Assembly: GCF_014851815.1 (NCBI RefSeq)
Contig: NZ_JACVAJ010000002.1
Coordinates: 558,001 to 622,000 of the forward strand
Origin: Pseudoxanthomonas sp. PXM01
GTDB taxonomy: Bacteria; Pseudomonadota; Gammaproteobacteria; Xanthomonadales; Xanthomonadaceae
DNA: 64,000 bases
Reading direction: 5' to 3'
Positions 33,747 to 45,000 of the stretch are shown piece by piece. The translations under genes and the position numbers were made by a program. Numbering within the stretch: position 1 is the first letter of the stretch; every line of letters begins with the position of its first letter. A model generated the notes under the pieces. It was not told the origin of the DNA. It searched no databases and was given only the letters and a program-made list of their open reading frames with translations.

Positions 33747-33956
33747 ATGCATCTGCTTGTGTGTGGTGGTGCCGGCTACGTCGGTTCCCACGTGGCCAGG
33801 GTTCTCGACGCCAGAGGCCATCGCGTCACGGTCCTCGACAATCTCAGCACCGGTCACGCCGAGGCTGTCCGCTGGGGACCCCTGGTCCGGGCAGACATCC
33901 TCGATGTCGACAGCCTGGAGGCGATTCGGTCGCCCACGTACGCCTCAGCATCCTGA
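33747..33956 (+). pseudogene. truncated UDP-glucose 4-epimerase (galE) N-terminal remnant
   Basis: A 69-codon open frame whose first ~58 residues are a perfect GalE start: MHLLVCGGAGYVGSHVARVL (the GxxGxxG NAD-binding loop) and VTVLDNLSTGHAEAVRWG, then DILDVDSLEAI. After that the sequence leaves the family (RSPTYASAS, stop). Real epimerases are about 330 residues, so more than 80% is gone, including the catalytic Ser-Tyr-Lys. No epimerase sequence resumes in any frame downstream; the methyltransferase gene starts 36 bp later. It still has a ribosome-binding site (GGAAGG) and promoter. The junction near 33925 probably marks a deletion or recombination at the left edge of the polysaccharide locus. 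Confidence 0.85.
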
Positions 33957-33992
33957 AGGCGCTCTTCGCCCCTTACACACGAGACTTCCGAG

Positions 33993-34727
33993 ATGAAACT
34001 GCCGCACTTCCTGTCCAGCTACTTGAAGCACAGCAAGGAGTTCATGGCCGCCCACGAAGAGGGCGAAGCGATGGCGCTGGCCGTGGGTGGCGACTACGAG
34101 GCGGTCGGCTCGCTCGAGTTCCAGTTGCTCAAGCATCTTGGCCTGTTGCCGGAACACCGCATCATCGACGTCGGATGCGGCAGCGGGCGCCTGGCCTCGC
34201 AACTTGCGAACTACCTTTCCGGCGAATATGTCGGCATCGACGTGGTGCCTGATCTTTTCCAGTACGCGCAGAGCCGTTGTGGGCGAGACGACTGGCGCTT
34301 CTATGCCGCGCCCGGGACCACGATTCCTGAACCCGACCAGTCCGCGGATTTCATCGTGTTCTTCTCGGTCTTCACGCACCTCCAGTTCGAAGAGACGTAT
34401 CGGTACCTGCGTGACGCGAAACGCGTGCTCAAGCCGGGCGGGAAGATCGTCTTCTCGTTCCTCGAATTCCGCATCCCCTCACACTGGAACATCTTCGAAG
34501 CCTCGCTCAAGGACGAGCGACACGACAAGGTGCTGAACCAATTCATGGACCGCGATGGAATCCATGCCTGGGCTTCGAACCTGGGGCTGGTGGTGGAGCG
34601 AGTGCTGGACGGCAACAACAACTACATCCCGCTCGACCAGCCGGTCCGCTGGGATGATGGGCGCGAAATGAAGGAAGCCGGCAGCCTGGGTCAATCCTGC
34701 TGTGTGCTGGGTCTGCCCCCAGCCTGA
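33993..34727 (+). CDS. class I SAM-dependent methyltransferase
   Basis: A 244-residue cytoplasmic enzyme. SAM-binding motif I is HRIIDVGCGSGRLASQL (about 56-70), motif II YVGIDVVPDL, and the post-I acidic loop is followed by FIVFFSVFTHLQFEETYRYLRDAKRVLKPGGKI in outline, the usual methyltransferase-11 layout with LKPGG before strand 5. The substrate is unknown. It sits directly after the galE remnant and before a TylF-like methyltransferase next to a surface-polymer locus, so methylation of a sugar or glycan terminus is a reasonable guess. Confidence 0.88.
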   Translation: MKLPHFLSSYLKHSKEFMAAHEEGEAMALAVGGDYEAVGSLEFQLLKHLGLLPEHRIIDVGCGSGRLASQLANYLSGEYVGIDVVPDLFQYAQSRCGRDDWRFYAAPGTTIPEPDQSADFIVFFSVFTHLQFEETYRYLRDAKRVLKPGGKIVFSFLEFRIPSHWNIFEASLKDERHDKVLNQFMDRDGIHAWASNLGLVVERVLDGNNNYIPLDQPVRWDDGREMKEAGSLGQSCCVLGLPPA

Positions 34728-34941
34728 TCGGCAGTCGTTGCCTAGGTGGTGATCCGGACTGCCACCTGCACCCACTGGGTACGCCATAGATGCTCGAAGG
34801 AGCGCCCGTGCGCGGCACTTCAATCGAGCAATGCGCGGTGCTCAGCGTCTCAGAACTCACCATCCACCCGCCCCGTTGCTTGGCATGCCGGCGCGCCTTC
34901 CTCCATGATGGAACCCCCTTCGGGCAACGCGCATTCACCTC

Positions 34942-35586
34942 ATGCCCCCAACGGCCAACCGATCCGCAGAAGAAGTGATGTCTAGGCTGCGGGAAATCAG
35001 CTATCCCGCACTCTATGTGGAAGAGGACAAGTGGTACAGCTACAAGCTGATATCGCTGCACGCCGCTATCGCCGAAATCTCCCTGCCCGGCGACTACGCC
35101 CAGTTCGGCGTGTTTGAAGGGCGATGCGCGCGCTTCATTGCGAACTTTCTTCGCGGTGGGCGCCAGTTGCATCTGTTCGACAGTTTCGAGGGTCTTCCCG
35201 AGGACTGGATCGGGCAATTCAAGAAAGGGGCTTTTTCACTGCCGCCCGAATCCATCCCTACGTTCGACAACGATGCCATTCACGTCCATCCGGGCTGGTT
35301 CTCCGACACCATTCCCGAGGTGCGTGACCAGTTCACATCCCCACTGGCATTTATCCACGCGGATGCCGATCTTTACAGCTCCACCCTTGATCTTCTCGAT
35401 GGCATGAATGACCTCATCGCGCCCGGCACAATCATCCTGTTCGACGAGTACGCCATGGAAAGTCAGGGCGAGTATGACGATGGCGAGCATCGTGCATTGA
35501 TGGAATGGGCTGCGCGATACAACCGAAAGTTCGATTATCTCTGGCGAACCGCCCACGCGCAGCTAGCCATCCGCATCACCGACTGA
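34942..35586 (+). CDS. TylF/MycF-like class I methyltransferase
   Basis: A 214-residue protein resembling macrocin-O-methyltransferase-type enzymes. GDYAQFGVFEGRCARFI is the characteristic motif I variant (xExGVxxGxS-like), then LHLFDSFEGLPEDW. A metal-site region follows with FIHADADLYSSTLDLLD and a later FDEYAMESQGEYDDGEHRAL. Such enzymes methylate sugar hydroxyls in antibiotics and in O-polysaccharides. The start is uncertain: ATG 34942 has no ribosome-binding site, and ATG 34978, preceded by AGAAGAAG, would give 202 residues and fits the conserved part better. The 214-bp gap ahead of it (34728-34941) holds no gene I can support. Confidence 0.85.
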   Translation: MPPTANRSAEEVMSRLREISYPALYVEEDKWYSYKLISLHAAIAEISLPGDYAQFGVFEGRCARFIANFLRGGRQLHLFDSFEGLPEDWIGQFKKGAFSLPPESIPTFDNDAIHVHPGWFSDTIPEVRDQFTSPLAFIHADADLYSSTLDLLDGMNDLIAPGTIILFDEYAMESQGEYDDGEHRALMEWAARYNRKFDYLWRTAHAQLAIRITD

Positions 35587-35758
35587 TCCAACCGGACTAA
35601 GGCCTCAAACGCTTAACCGTGCCACGTGCGTAGCACAGCCTTCATGGGACAAAAGGTCGCGACCTGATATCCGGATTCTGGACGCCTCCGCACAGCGGCA
35701 TTGCCCGCAGTCGCGTTGGCCTGCGTGGAACCCACCCGCTATCGCGATACCCCCGATT

Positions 35759-36871
35759 TCAGATAGCGCGACTACCAGAATCCTCCTGGTAAGACACTTC
35801 ATCCACCACATGCATGCCGCCAGCAATCGGCAGCCGGTAGAACTGCATGTTCAACAGCATCACCGCAAGATTCAGTGTCTTGGGACTGACGTCCGGGTGC
35901 GTCTTGATACCGGCATGGCGCGAATCGAAAAACGCCACATGGCTCCGCATCGGCTCACCCAGCGTCTCCATTACGTAGGGATACTGTGGAGATCTCTTCG
36001 AGCACAATATCGCAATGGGGGGCAGTCGATCGAGGTCAGTCGATGCAGCCAGACGACCGAACTTGGTCTTCTTGTCTTCCGGAAACACTCCCACCGTGAA
36101 ATGGGAGTCGTTGAAAGTTCTGATGTAGTACTCATCCGCAAGAATCGGATCAGCAGCCACTACCGGATAGTTCCCGAGTAGACCATGGTACAGCGCCGCT
36201 GAGCCGCCCTTGCTTGCCCCATAGAGCACGACATCCCGAGAGTCGACCCGGAATCGCCCGGCAACGTCGGCAATCAGACCTTGCACGTGATTTTCCGTCT
36301 CTGGCAAGCCCAAGGTGTTCATGTAATAGCCACCGACGACACCACCAAAATCGGCAATACGCAGCACCGCCGTACCGGCCGGGAGGTACTTCTGGATGGT
36401 TGCAAAGTTCTGTTCGAAATGTCGCATCAGACTGGAAGTACGGATCTTCCCGGCCATGGACGAAAACACCACGACGAGTCGCGTAGTGGCCAAGCCTGCT
36501 AATGGCTCATCTACGCTATATACCAGATCGTGGCGATCGACCTCGCAAGGCCCATCCTTGACTCGTTGCCACAGCTTTCCAATAAATGAGTGATGCACAA
36601 ACGAGGTCACGCCCTCTTTCAGCATGTAAGCCACGAATGCGTGATTGGCAAGCTCGACTACCACACTGCGGACCGACTTATCCTTCATCGCAAGATCAAG
36701 CAGGTTGCGTGCATCGCAGGCAACCGAAGCATGATCGACGCGCAGAATGCGCAACATCGGATTATCAGCGACAAGCCTTGAAACCCCACAAGACTGAAGC
36801 TCGGACAGCGAAACTTTCACGTCGGTCCTTCCCGCAAGCGCGGGAACAACAACATTCTGCGAAATGGACAT
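35759..36871 (-). CDS. XcbB/CpsF-family capsular polysaccharide biosynthesis protein
   Basis: A 370-residue alpha/beta-hydrolase-like protein. The nucleophile elbow is VVLYGASKGGSAALYHGLLG (Ser220 in GxSxGG), followed by VVAADPILADEYYIRTFNDSHFTVGVFP in outline and ILCSKRSPQYPY. The combination is that of the XcbB/CpsF family, found in capsule loci whose polymers contain phosphodiester-linked sugars or glycerol phosphate. ATG 36871 has GGAGG 8 nt upstream; the longer open frame to 37024 is not needed. It ends the minus-strand glycopolymer gene run and is convergent with the TylF-like gene. Its codon usage is clearly less G+C-rich than that of the flanking kilobases, suggesting acquisition. Confidence 0.8.
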   Translation of the reverse strand: MSISQNVVVPALAGRTDVKVSLSELQSCGVSRLVADNPMLRILRVDHASVACDARNLLDLAMKDKSVRSVVVELANHAFVAYMLKEGVTSFVHHSFIGKLWQRVKDGPCEVDRHDLVYSVDEPLAGLATTRLVVVFSSMAGKIRTSSLMRHFEQNFATIQKYLPAGTAVLRIADFGGVVGGYYMNTLGLPETENHVQGLIADVAGRFRVDSRDVVLYGASKGGSAALYHGLLGNYPVVAADPILADEYYIRTFNDSHFTVGVFPEDKKTKFGRLAASTDLDRLPPIAILCSKRSPQYPYVMETLGEPMRSHVAFFDSRHAGIKTHPDVSPKTLNLAVMLLNMQFYRLPIAGGMHVVDEVSYQEDSGSRAI

Positions 36872-37092
36872 AGTACGAACCTCCAATTGCCACTCGCGCT
36901 GCAGCCTACTCGAGTGCGATAACGACTGTGTCGACGCCAGATCATCCATCAGACCCAGTAGGCGGATTTCATGAAGGATCTCCAAGCAAGAACACAGAGA
37001 GCCTTTAGCTAAGGGAAGGTACAAACAAGTCTGCCGTTGCCCATGATCCGTACGCAGGGGTGGCAGTTATCCGGCCCTTCCTAAAGCTTATC

Positions 37093-37108
37093 CGCCTGTC
37101 TTCAGGCG
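37093..37108 (-). terminator. weak hairpin after the giant glycopolymer gene
   Basis: CGCCTG, loop TCTT, CAGGCG, two bases after the stop of the 1495-residue gene. On the minus strand it is followed by GATAAGCTTTAGG, without a U run. It may slow or end transcription before the XcbB-type gene; read-through is likely. Confidence 0.35.
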
Positions 37109-37110
37109 CA

Positions 37111-40100
37111 TCAATGAACCCATGCTTGCGCTTCAGGATTCACGCCGACTACACGGCTATAGAACTGACCCAGAGCATCCGCCTGGTGCGCGTGCCAATC
37201 AAATTCTGGCTTGGGCAACGCGCCATCTAGGAAGCGGCGCATGCCTTCGAGCAACCCTTGCTCATCGTTGTCGACGAAGTTCGCCGGGAACATGTGCTTC
37301 ACGTCCGCGTTGCCGGAAATGTCCGTGGCAACAAATGGCAAGCCGAGAATAAGGGACTCGATAAGCGACATGGTCTTGGCCTCATGGTTTGACGACAGAA
37401 CAAAGCAATCGGCATGGCGGAGATAGGGATAGGGATTCGCGCGAAAACCCAGAAAATGGATTCGATCCGTCAGGCCCAACTGCTCCACCAAAGCCCAGAG
37501 TTCACCACGCAACGGCCCATCGCCAAGGAACAACAGCTTCGGCCGAGCATCTTCCGCTGCAAGGCGTGCAAACGCGCGGATCAGCTTCGCCTGATCCTTT
37601 TCGACGGACATCCGGCCCATGTTGATGAACACAGGTCCGACGCCAAACAAGCTTGCATCGGCCCCATCGATCTCCTCATCGGCCAACGCAAGAATCCGTT
37701 CCGGATCCTGCACATTCTCGCTACTGATGAACTTCTCCGGAGGGATACCCAACCAGCCAGCAAGCTTCTCCGTATTCACAATGCGCGATTGCTCACAGAC
37801 GCATGCCAAGGCATCCGCGTGCGGATAGATCCTCAGCATGCGCATCAGTTCCGGAAACCTGGCAACGTACTCGTCGTAGATGTCGCTATGAAGATAGATG
37901 ACCTTGCGCGCCGCATCCGTACCAAAATTAAGGACTGCTGCCCAGAACGCGTCGTATCCCGAGAATGCAACGACCGCGTCGAACTTCGCCGTGCCAAATG
38001 TGCGTTCGTACTCGCGCGAGAAGATGCCCTTGATGATGACCATCTGGTCGTCATTAAACGCTTGCTGCCCACTTTCGTACTTCGTGCGCAGCCAGCGCTC
38101 CTCCCAGGTCATCGGGACCGTACCGTGACGTGAAACAACCGCGATATCCTCCGGCAGTCGCGCGAACTGGCTGCGCGCGCTGCGATCGAACTCGAGCGCG
38201 CCAGAGGCGATCGGCACAGTGAGGTGCAGCCGCGACCGGTCGATATGCCTGGCGAGATTGAGGAAGGACGTGGTGATGCCGTTGGGTTGGAAGCCACCAC
38301 CATGAATCAGGATGCGCTTCCCTGCTCCCGAACCCGGATCCACCACGCAGGTGGTGGCATCCTTGAAAAGGAAATCCACTACACGCTCCGTCGCACGCCC
38401 GTCGTCGTGTGTATTGAAACGGGACTGAGCCGCTGCGTGGTGGTCCGCATCCGCCAACTGACCATCGAGCGCCCTGCCCAGGGCTTCGCTCAATGCCTCC
38501 ACGTCACAACACTTGTAGCCCGGCATTTCATCCATGGCGAAGTACATGCCGCGCTCACGGCTGTACTCCTCCAGATCATAGGTGTAGTAAAGCACCGGCC
38601 TGCCGGTGGGCAGGAAGTCGAAGAAGATGCTGGAATAGTCGGTAATCAGCACGTCGACAACCGACAGTAGCTCGTTGGTGTCGAGCGCTGCCGGTGCGAC
38701 GATGCAGCCCATGACCTTGTCGGCATCGAATACCTTTTCCATCAGGTGATGCCCACGAAAGACGATGTCGCAATCGTGCCGAGTCGCAAGCAACTCGATG
38801 TCCGCCTTGGCCTTGTCCACCTCGTACGACACCGTCTCCAACGTGCCGCGCCAGGTGGGCGCATACAAGACGACCGGCCGACGTCCACCCACACCGAGCT
38901 GGGCACGGATTGCAGCACGTCTTGCATCGCTCGCATTGAGCGTGAGATCGACACGCGGATAGCCGGTCTCAGCAAGCTTTCCACCCATCGTGTGGCGAAT
39001 ATCGTAGCTGTCGAACAGCACTCCCGTAGTATGCGGATTTGGGCTGATGATATGCGTCGCCTGCAGGAAGTTCCGCTGCGCGCGCTTGTGATCCTGGAAC
39101 TTGTACTGCTGCTGCTTCCCCAATGTCTTCAACGGCGTGCCATGCCATGTGGCAAGGAATTTCTGCCCTTCGCGGCGCACGAAATACTGTGGGAATACCG
39201 TATTGTTGACGAGATACTTCGCAGTCGCCAGATAGCGTAGATACAGATCCGAAGGGCGTGGCGCGAATACCACATTGGGGTAATGCCGCAGAGAGTCCGG
39301 CACACGCTCCGGATCATTGATGACCCAGACGTGCAACAGAGACTTGTAATCCGGATGATTAACCAGATACTCAAATATCGCCAGTGGATTGCATGAGTAC
39401 TGCTTGCCAATATGGCTCTCGTAGACAATCACATTGTCCCTGAGTGGCAGGCTCTTCATGTACTCGACATAGGTGGCGGGAAGAACCTCGGATGGATGCG
39501 CCTTCGCCAATGCCGCCGAGTCGATACCAGACGCCACTTGGGTAATGTAGGTCTGGCGGAAGGCCCGGCAGGCTTCCTCGAACCTACCGGCTCTAAACAA
39601 CGAAAAACCCAACCGATAGAACCATTTCGATTGATAGGTGACGCTACGATCTAGGGCATCGGCATAAGCAGATGCGGCACCTGCCCAATCTTCTTTACGC
39701 TCAAGCGCCTCGCCCAAGCGGCAGTGAATGGCTGCATCAGTAGTATCTATCGCGACAGCATCACGTATCGCGACCTCCAGCTCCACATCCAACTCGGCCA
39801 TGTAGGCCTGGAAAACCGACTCGCCGGCCGTCTCCCCGCCCTTGTGTTCCGCAACAGCTTGGGACTCTGTCGCACCTTGGGCGACCGCCTCCCGCAGTCC
39901 GACGGCGTCAGGCTCTGCATGCACGTACGCCCCACCATCGACGAGTGCGTTCTTGCGTTGCGCGATATGCTCCAAGCAAGCCGCCTCATACCGGCCTGCC
40001 TCGGCAAGCACATATGCCCTGCGGTAATGCCAGTAGGGCATGGGCTTTTCACTCAGCCGGATGCCAATAGCGTAGGCTTGGCCGGCCTCATCCCAGAGAG

Positions 40101-41598
40101 CCATCCGCTCCAGCACGAACCCCAAGCGATAATGCCAGTATGCCGCACCAAGAGGATTGAGCGACAAAGCCCGACGGTAAGAAGCCCGGGCCGCATCCCA
40201 TCGGTAGCAACGGTCATGCGCCATACCCAGACGATAGTGCAGTTCGGCGTCGAGTGGGAATTCGCGCAAGCGCGTTTCATAAGCAATCGCGGCATCCGAC
40301 CAGTAGCCTCGTGCCTGATGGAGTGCCCCGACACCAAACTGCTTCGCACCTGAGTCCGGATCGAGCCTGATCGCCTCCGTATAGGCAGTGTTTGCCAGCT
40401 TAGTCTGACCAGCCTTCTCGGCAGCATAGCCAAGGCCATACCACCACTTCCCATTCTTGGGATTGATGGCCATTGCCCGTGAATACGCCACGACAGCCGC
40501 GTCAAAACGACGCATTTCCTTGTGCGCCTCTGCCAGCTTGAACCACCATTCCGACTGGCTTTCGTCTCCTATGAGCGCCTGCTGCCAAGAATCCGCCGCT
40601 TGCCACCACTTGCTTTGTCGCGACAGCAGCGCAGCGAGACGCGCATGCGTTGCTGCATCATCCCACTGCTTGGAAAGCGCGCAGCGGCACAGCATTTCAG
40701 CAAGCGCCAGCATCTTTCGGTTTTCCAAGACGCTCGCGAGCCTGATGCAGGCCGTGGCGTCCACGATGGCATCTTCCACAATGGCGTCACACGCGTCACG
40801 CAATTGCTGATGCTCTGCCGGCAGCATGGGCGTCGCGGAACGTGTGGAAAGACCTTGGCGTCGCCCCTCATCCAGATAATGCGCAAGTGGATTGACTTGA
40901 CCTGGATTACCTACCAGATGGACGATGGCATACCAGAAAGCATCGAAATCAGGGTGAGGATTGCGCAACTCCCTAAAACCCCATCGGCAGAAGTGCACCA
41001 ACGGATTCATCTTGGCTTTCTTTACATCGGGATATGTCTTCAGATAATAGCGAGTACTAAAGAATGGGCATGGGTCGTACCCACTCTTGGCGCCTTGCTT
41101 CAGGTAATGCATGATCGGATCGACATCCGCGGACGCCGCGCTCGGATAAGCAGCAAGATAGCCCTCGCGGTCGAACACGCCTGACTGGGCAATAATCTCC
41201 GCATCGTCGATCATCTGCTGGCTTGCAGCTCCCTCGTTCGGCTTGATACTGGCCGCTTCCGCACCATGCTCAAGATAGTGTCGGAACGGATTGATTCCGC
41301 GAAGAGCTACCTCAGGATGCTCACGTGCATAGCGCAAGTGATCGAAGCCAGCACACGGGAGCCTCCCTTCAGCAGCCCCATGGCGAACATAATGTTCAAC
41401 CGGATCGATGCCGGCTTGAGCCACATCCGGGTTTTGCTGTAGATAGCCTTCGCGGTCGAACTGGGCACAGCTCTGGAGAAAGGCGATGTCCTGCTCGACC
41501 TGGCTTTCCTGGGACTTATCGCCCCGAAGTCGCTGCCTTATTGCGCGCAGCAACCCAGCACCTTCCACTGCCACATTCCTACTTTCCTGGGTGCTCAT
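37111..41598 (-). CDS. giant repeat-TPR-CDP-glycerol glycerophosphotransferase-GT4 fusion protein
   Basis: 1495 residues in four parts. (1) About 45-250: five copies of a ~38-residue repeat, such as [20 protein letters not shown] then [11 protein letters not shown]. (2) About 280-690: TPR-like helical repeats ([39 protein letters not shown]). (3) About 720-1090: a TagF-like CDP-glycerol:glycerophosphotransferase domain, with its catalytic motifs WHGTPLKT (818) and [12 protein letters not shown] (984). (4) About 1105-1495: a GT-B family 4 glycosyltransferase with [17 protein letters not shown] and [20 protein letters not shown] (EX7E). It would add glycerol phosphate and a sugar during polymer assembly at the cytoplasmic membrane. 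The gene's wobble positions are visibly A+T-richer than the neighbouring locus. It overlaps tagD by 4 nt. Confidence 0.88.
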   Translation of the reverse strand: MSTQESRNVAVEGAGLLRAIRQRLRGDKSQESQVEQDIAFLQSCAQFDREGYLQQNPDVAQAGIDPVEHYVRHGAAEGRLPCAGFDHLRYAREHPEVALRGINPFRHYLEHGAEAASIKPNEGAASQQMIDDAEIIAQSGVFDREGYLAAYPSAASADVDPIMHYLKQGAKSGYDPCPFFSTRYYLKTYPDVKKAKMNPLVHFCRWGFRELRNPHPDFDAFWYAIVHLVGNPGQVNPLAHYLDEGRRQGLSTRSATPMLPAEHQQLRDACDAIVEDAIVDATACIRLASVLENRKMLALAEMLCRCALSKQWDDAATHARLAALLSRQSKWWQAADSWQQALIGDESQSEWWFKLAEAHKEMRRFDAAVVAYSRAMAINPKNGKWWYGLGYAAEKAGQTKLANTAYTEAIRLDPDSGAKQFGVGALHQARGYWSDAAIAYETRLREFPLDAELHYRLGMAHDRCYRWDAARASYRRALSLNPLGAAYWHYRLGFVLERMALWDEAGQAYAIGIRLSEKPMPYWHYRRAYVLAEAGRYEAACLEHIAQRKNALVDGGAYVHAEPDAVGLREAVAQGATESQAVAEHKGGETAGESVFQAYMAELDVELEVAIRDAVAIDTTDAAIHCRLGEALERKEDWAGAASAYADALDRSVTYQSKWFYRLGFSLFRAGRFEEACRAFRQTYITQVASGIDSAALAKAHPSEVLPATYVEYMKSLPLRDNVIVYESHIGKQYSCNPLAIFEYLVNHPDYKSLLHVWVINDPERVPDSLRHYPNVVFAPRPSDLYLRYLATAKYLVNNTVFPQYFVRREGQKFLATWHGTPLKTLGKQQQYKFQDHKRAQRNFLQATHIISPNPHTTGVLFDSYDIRHTMGGKLAETGYPRVDLTLNASDARRAAIRAQLGVGGRRPVVLYAPTWRGTLETVSYEVDKAKADIELLATRHDCDIVFRGHHLMEKVFDADKVMGCIVAPAALDTNELLSVVDVLITDYSSIFFDFLPTGRPVLYYTYDLEEYSRERGMYFAMDEMPGYKCCDVEALSEALGRALDGQLADADHHAAAQSRFNTHDDGRATERVVDFLFKDATTCVVDPGSGAGKRILIHGGGFQPNGITTSFLNLARHIDRSRLHLTVPIASGALEFDRSARSQFARLPEDIAVVSRHGTVPMTWEERWLRTKYESGQQAFNDDQMVIIKGIFSREYERTFGTAKFDAVVAFSGYDAFWAAVLNFGTDAARKVIYLHSDIYDEYVARFPELMRMLRIYPHADALACVCEQSRIVNTEKLAGWLGIPPEKFISSENVQDPERILALADEEIDGADASLFGVGPVFINMGRMSVEKDQAKLIRAFARLAAEDARPKLLFLGDGPLRGELWALVEQLGLTDRIHFLGFRANPYPYLRHADCFVLSSNHEAKTMSLIESLILGLPFVATDISGNADVKHMFPANFVDNDEQGLLEGMRRFLDGALPKPEFDWHAHQADALGQFYSRVVGVNPEAQAWVH

Positions 41599-42002
41599 TG
41601 CGTCACCCCGACGACACTGATGGCAAGCGACTGTTTGATTTCAGTCGTGGAAATACTTTCCGTCCTGGGCAAGTAGCGCACTTGACAGAACTCGGACAGG
41701 AAATCGAACTTGCCCTCCCAGTCATGCCCCATCACGAAAACGGCGGCACCATAGCGCTTGATATCGTCGACCTTCTGCTCCCAGTTGTGCTCGGGAAAAA
41801 CTTCGTCGACATAGCGGATTGATTCCAGAACCACCTTGCGGTTTTCGAAGTTCAGCAGGGACGATTTATGCTTTCCGCGATTGAACTCGTCACTCGACAG
41901 CCCCACCACAAGCCTGTCGCCCAGCGCACGAGCGCGACGCAAGAGGTTGATGTGCCCGATGTGCAGGATATCGAACGTCCCGTACGTGATTACCGTCTTC
42001 AT
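41595..42002 (-). CDS. tagD: glycerol-3-phosphate cytidylyltransferase (TagD-like)
   Basis: A 135-residue nucleotidyltransferase that makes CDP-glycerol from CTP and sn-glycerol-3-phosphate, the donor for the TagF-like enzymes encoded on either side. Signature motifs are [19 protein letters not shown] (HxGH), [12 protein letters not shown] and [14 protein letters not shown] (the ISTT motif). The length equals that of B. subtilis TagD/S. aureus TarD (about 130). ATG 42002 overlaps the stop of the preceding gene (ATGA), and its own stop overlaps the start of the next, so the three glycerol-phosphate genes form one translationally coupled unit. It is the best evidence that the polymer contains glycerol phosphate, although related enzymes can use ribitol or other phosphates. 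Confidence 0.9.
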   Translation of the reverse strand: MKTVITYGTFDILHIGHINLLRRARALGDRLVVGLSSDEFNRGKHKSSLLNFENRKVVLESIRYVDEVFPEHNWEQKVDDIKRYGAAVFVMGHDWEGKFDFLSEFCQVRYLPRTESISTTEIKQSLAISVVGVTQ

Positions 42003-45000
42003 TCCAATCCCCAACGAATATGGGCTGCGCCACCCAGCACATCCCTGTCTGAAATACGTTTTACCTGCTCCACCACGCGCCGTGCGTTGCCGTCGTCGAG
42101 ATAGTGGAAGAACAGGCGTCTCTTCCATTCCATCGCATCTTCGCCCCCAGGCTCGGGCGGTCTGAATACGCGCTCCAACGCCGACATCAGCTCATCGAAC
42201 GAGCCCGTTACTTCGCCCGGGAATACGTCACGCAGCTGGTAGAAGAATCCCCGCTCCATGAATTCGTACTGGACCTCGTCGAACGCAAAACTGACCGCCG
42301 GCTTCCCGGTCACCATGAAATCCATGAAGCAACTGGAGTAGTCCGTCAGCAGCACCGACGCCGCACGGTAGAGCACCTCTATGTTCGGGAATGCGTCGTC
42401 CGACAGGTCAATGCACCGGCCATCCATTCGCAGCGACCTGGAATAAGACCTGGCCGTATCGGCCATGTGCTCGCGCACACCGAGCACCGCATGGTGCCTG
42501 TCGAGCCAGTCCACCAGCCTCGCTTTCTCGCTATCGGAGAACTCGTAGTAGGCGCTGTCCTGACCATTCCTGAAGGTGGGAACGAACAGCACCAGCTTCC
42601 TGCCTGCCATCAGATCGAGCAGTGACGCGAACTCCTGCCGCAGATCCTCCGGCAGCCTGTCGAGGTCCCGGAGGATGAAATCGATCCGCGGCAGGCCGGT
42701 CATCCACACGTCCTCGTAGGACAGGGGATAGAACGCGGATGCCATCGCCATGCGGTCGACTTCGGAAGAACTGATCACGGACCGGTACTTCCGGTGTTCG
42801 TCCCGCAGGGCGCCGAGCCGGCCCGCCTGATCCACGGAAGCGTATCCGATGCGCTTCAACGGGATGCCATGCCAGAGATTGATGACGTTGCGCAGATCGC
42901 AGGCGATCGGATGGACGACGTTCCTGGGCACGCTGTGGCGGATGAAGACCGTCCCGCAACGCATCAGCAACTGCTGGCCTTCCTCGCTGTACAGCGAAAC
43001 CACGTGCACGTTCTCACCCTCGACGTCCACGACGCGCTCACGGGTCAGCACCACTTTGGTAATGGCCGGATCATTCCTGACATCCTCGAAGACGGCCCTT
43101 TCGTTGCCACTGAAGCGGTGTGTGAAGCCACAGACCGGGAATGCCCACCATGTGCGCTGCTTCCGGACTTCCAGGTCCTGCGCGGCGAATTCCGCGTCCG
43201 TCAGCAGGCGTCCAAGCTTTCGGCCTCCCTCGCTCCAGGTCTCAGCGCTGCCTAGACTCAACGCCAGGCGCTTCGGGTCGACGACCCTGTCGATGTGCCG
43301 CTGGATGGCGCCGACATCGCACCCCGGCACCTTCTCCTTTACGCGGTCCACCCACGCGCTCAACCCGGGCACGCCGTAATGGTTGTCCGTCAGCAGCAAT
43401 CGCTTCAACAGCGGAAAGCCCTTCTCGATCAGGCAGAAGTACCAGCCACTGAATGCCGGATGGAAAGGATAGAGTTGATCGATGAACGTGTTGAACGAGA
43501 AGCCCTTGGAAATCAGGTAGCGCGTCAATCCGACTTCGTACTTGAGGATGACGTCCTTCTTCGAAACCTGGGGTACGACGCTGGACATCAACCGCCTGAA
43601 GTCCACGTCATCGAGGACGTTCCGCCGATAGGCCACGAAATATGACCCCACGTGGAAGTCGTAGGTGTAGTCCTTCTCGAACTCGCCCAGCAGGGAGCCC
43701 TTGACCACACCCAGCGGGATGGGGTCACGGAAGCGGTTGCGCGACGCATGGGCGGTCGCAGCGATCCCCTTGGTCGCCTGAAGCCCCCACCAGTCGCAAG
43801 GCATGGCATCCATCTTCTCGAAGACCTGATCGAGGTCGCGCAGCAGGTAGCAGCTGTCGTTTGCGAAGAGGACCTCGTCGTACGACTGCAGCGCCCCCCA
43901 ACCCACCCGATGCACGGCGAGCTCCGAGTACGAGCCGAAGTCGTAGGCGCCATGCCGCGCGGCCCACGCTCCCTTGGTAATGCCGGCCAGCTTGTCCAGC
44001 TCGCCTTCGCGCATCTCGCAGTCAGCGAAATAGTAGACGTCGGCGTGACGGCTGAGTTCGCGCACATATGCGACCACGCAGTCGTCCACGAGGCCGTCCT
44101 TGTCGAAGCCGGCGAACAGGCAGGCGCGGCGGATGCTACGTCCCGGCAATCCCTGGACCAGTGTCTCCACCGATCTCGGGCGCGGCGGCGTGCCCGGCCG
44201 CGTCGAGTCGCCCCGCGCAATACCCACGCGCATGTACTCGACGAGCGGATTGACGCCCTCGTCGCGGGGATCCATATGCATCGACCAATACCACCACACG
44301 TCGAAGCGGGGACCTGGATTGCGAAGCTCCTTCCACCCCGACTCGCAGAAATGCGCGAGCGGATTCATGGCCGAGGCCAGTACATCGCCATTGTTCGACA
44401 AGTAATAACGGTCGTCGAACATCTCGCATGCCACGCGCCCTTCGGCGCTGCCATGGCGCAGATAGTGCAACAAAGGGTCCGCGCCGCTCTCATCGACATC
44501 GGCATACCGGTCGAGGTAGGCCCGCCTGTCGAACAGCCCCGACCGCTCGATAATGCCGTAGGCCGGCTCCTCGACAGGTATGGTGCTGTACCTCAGTGCG
44601 CGCCCGTGCCGACGGTAGTGCTCCAGCGGATTCAGCCCGGTATCGTGCTCACCATTGAGATAGACCCTGGCGTACCAGCTGGTGTCGAAATCCGCAGAAG
44701 CGCTTCGTCCCTCGCGAGCGCCATGCTGCAGGAAGTGCAGAAATGGATTCTGGCCGCTGGCGACCACGTCCGGGTACGACTCCAAATAGTAGCGAGAGTC
44801 GAAGCCCTCGCAGGGACTTCTCCCTTCACTGGCACCGAGCGCCTCGTAGTGGCCGATGGCGTCCATGCCCGCCTCGGCTACGTCGGGGTAAAGCGCCAAG
44901 TAGCGCGCTTCGTCGAACAGTCCCGATGCGCGCAGGGCGTTGGCGACGACCGACTCGGGGGGAGCGACCTCCAGGCCCGCGGCCTTGCCGACGAGTTGAT

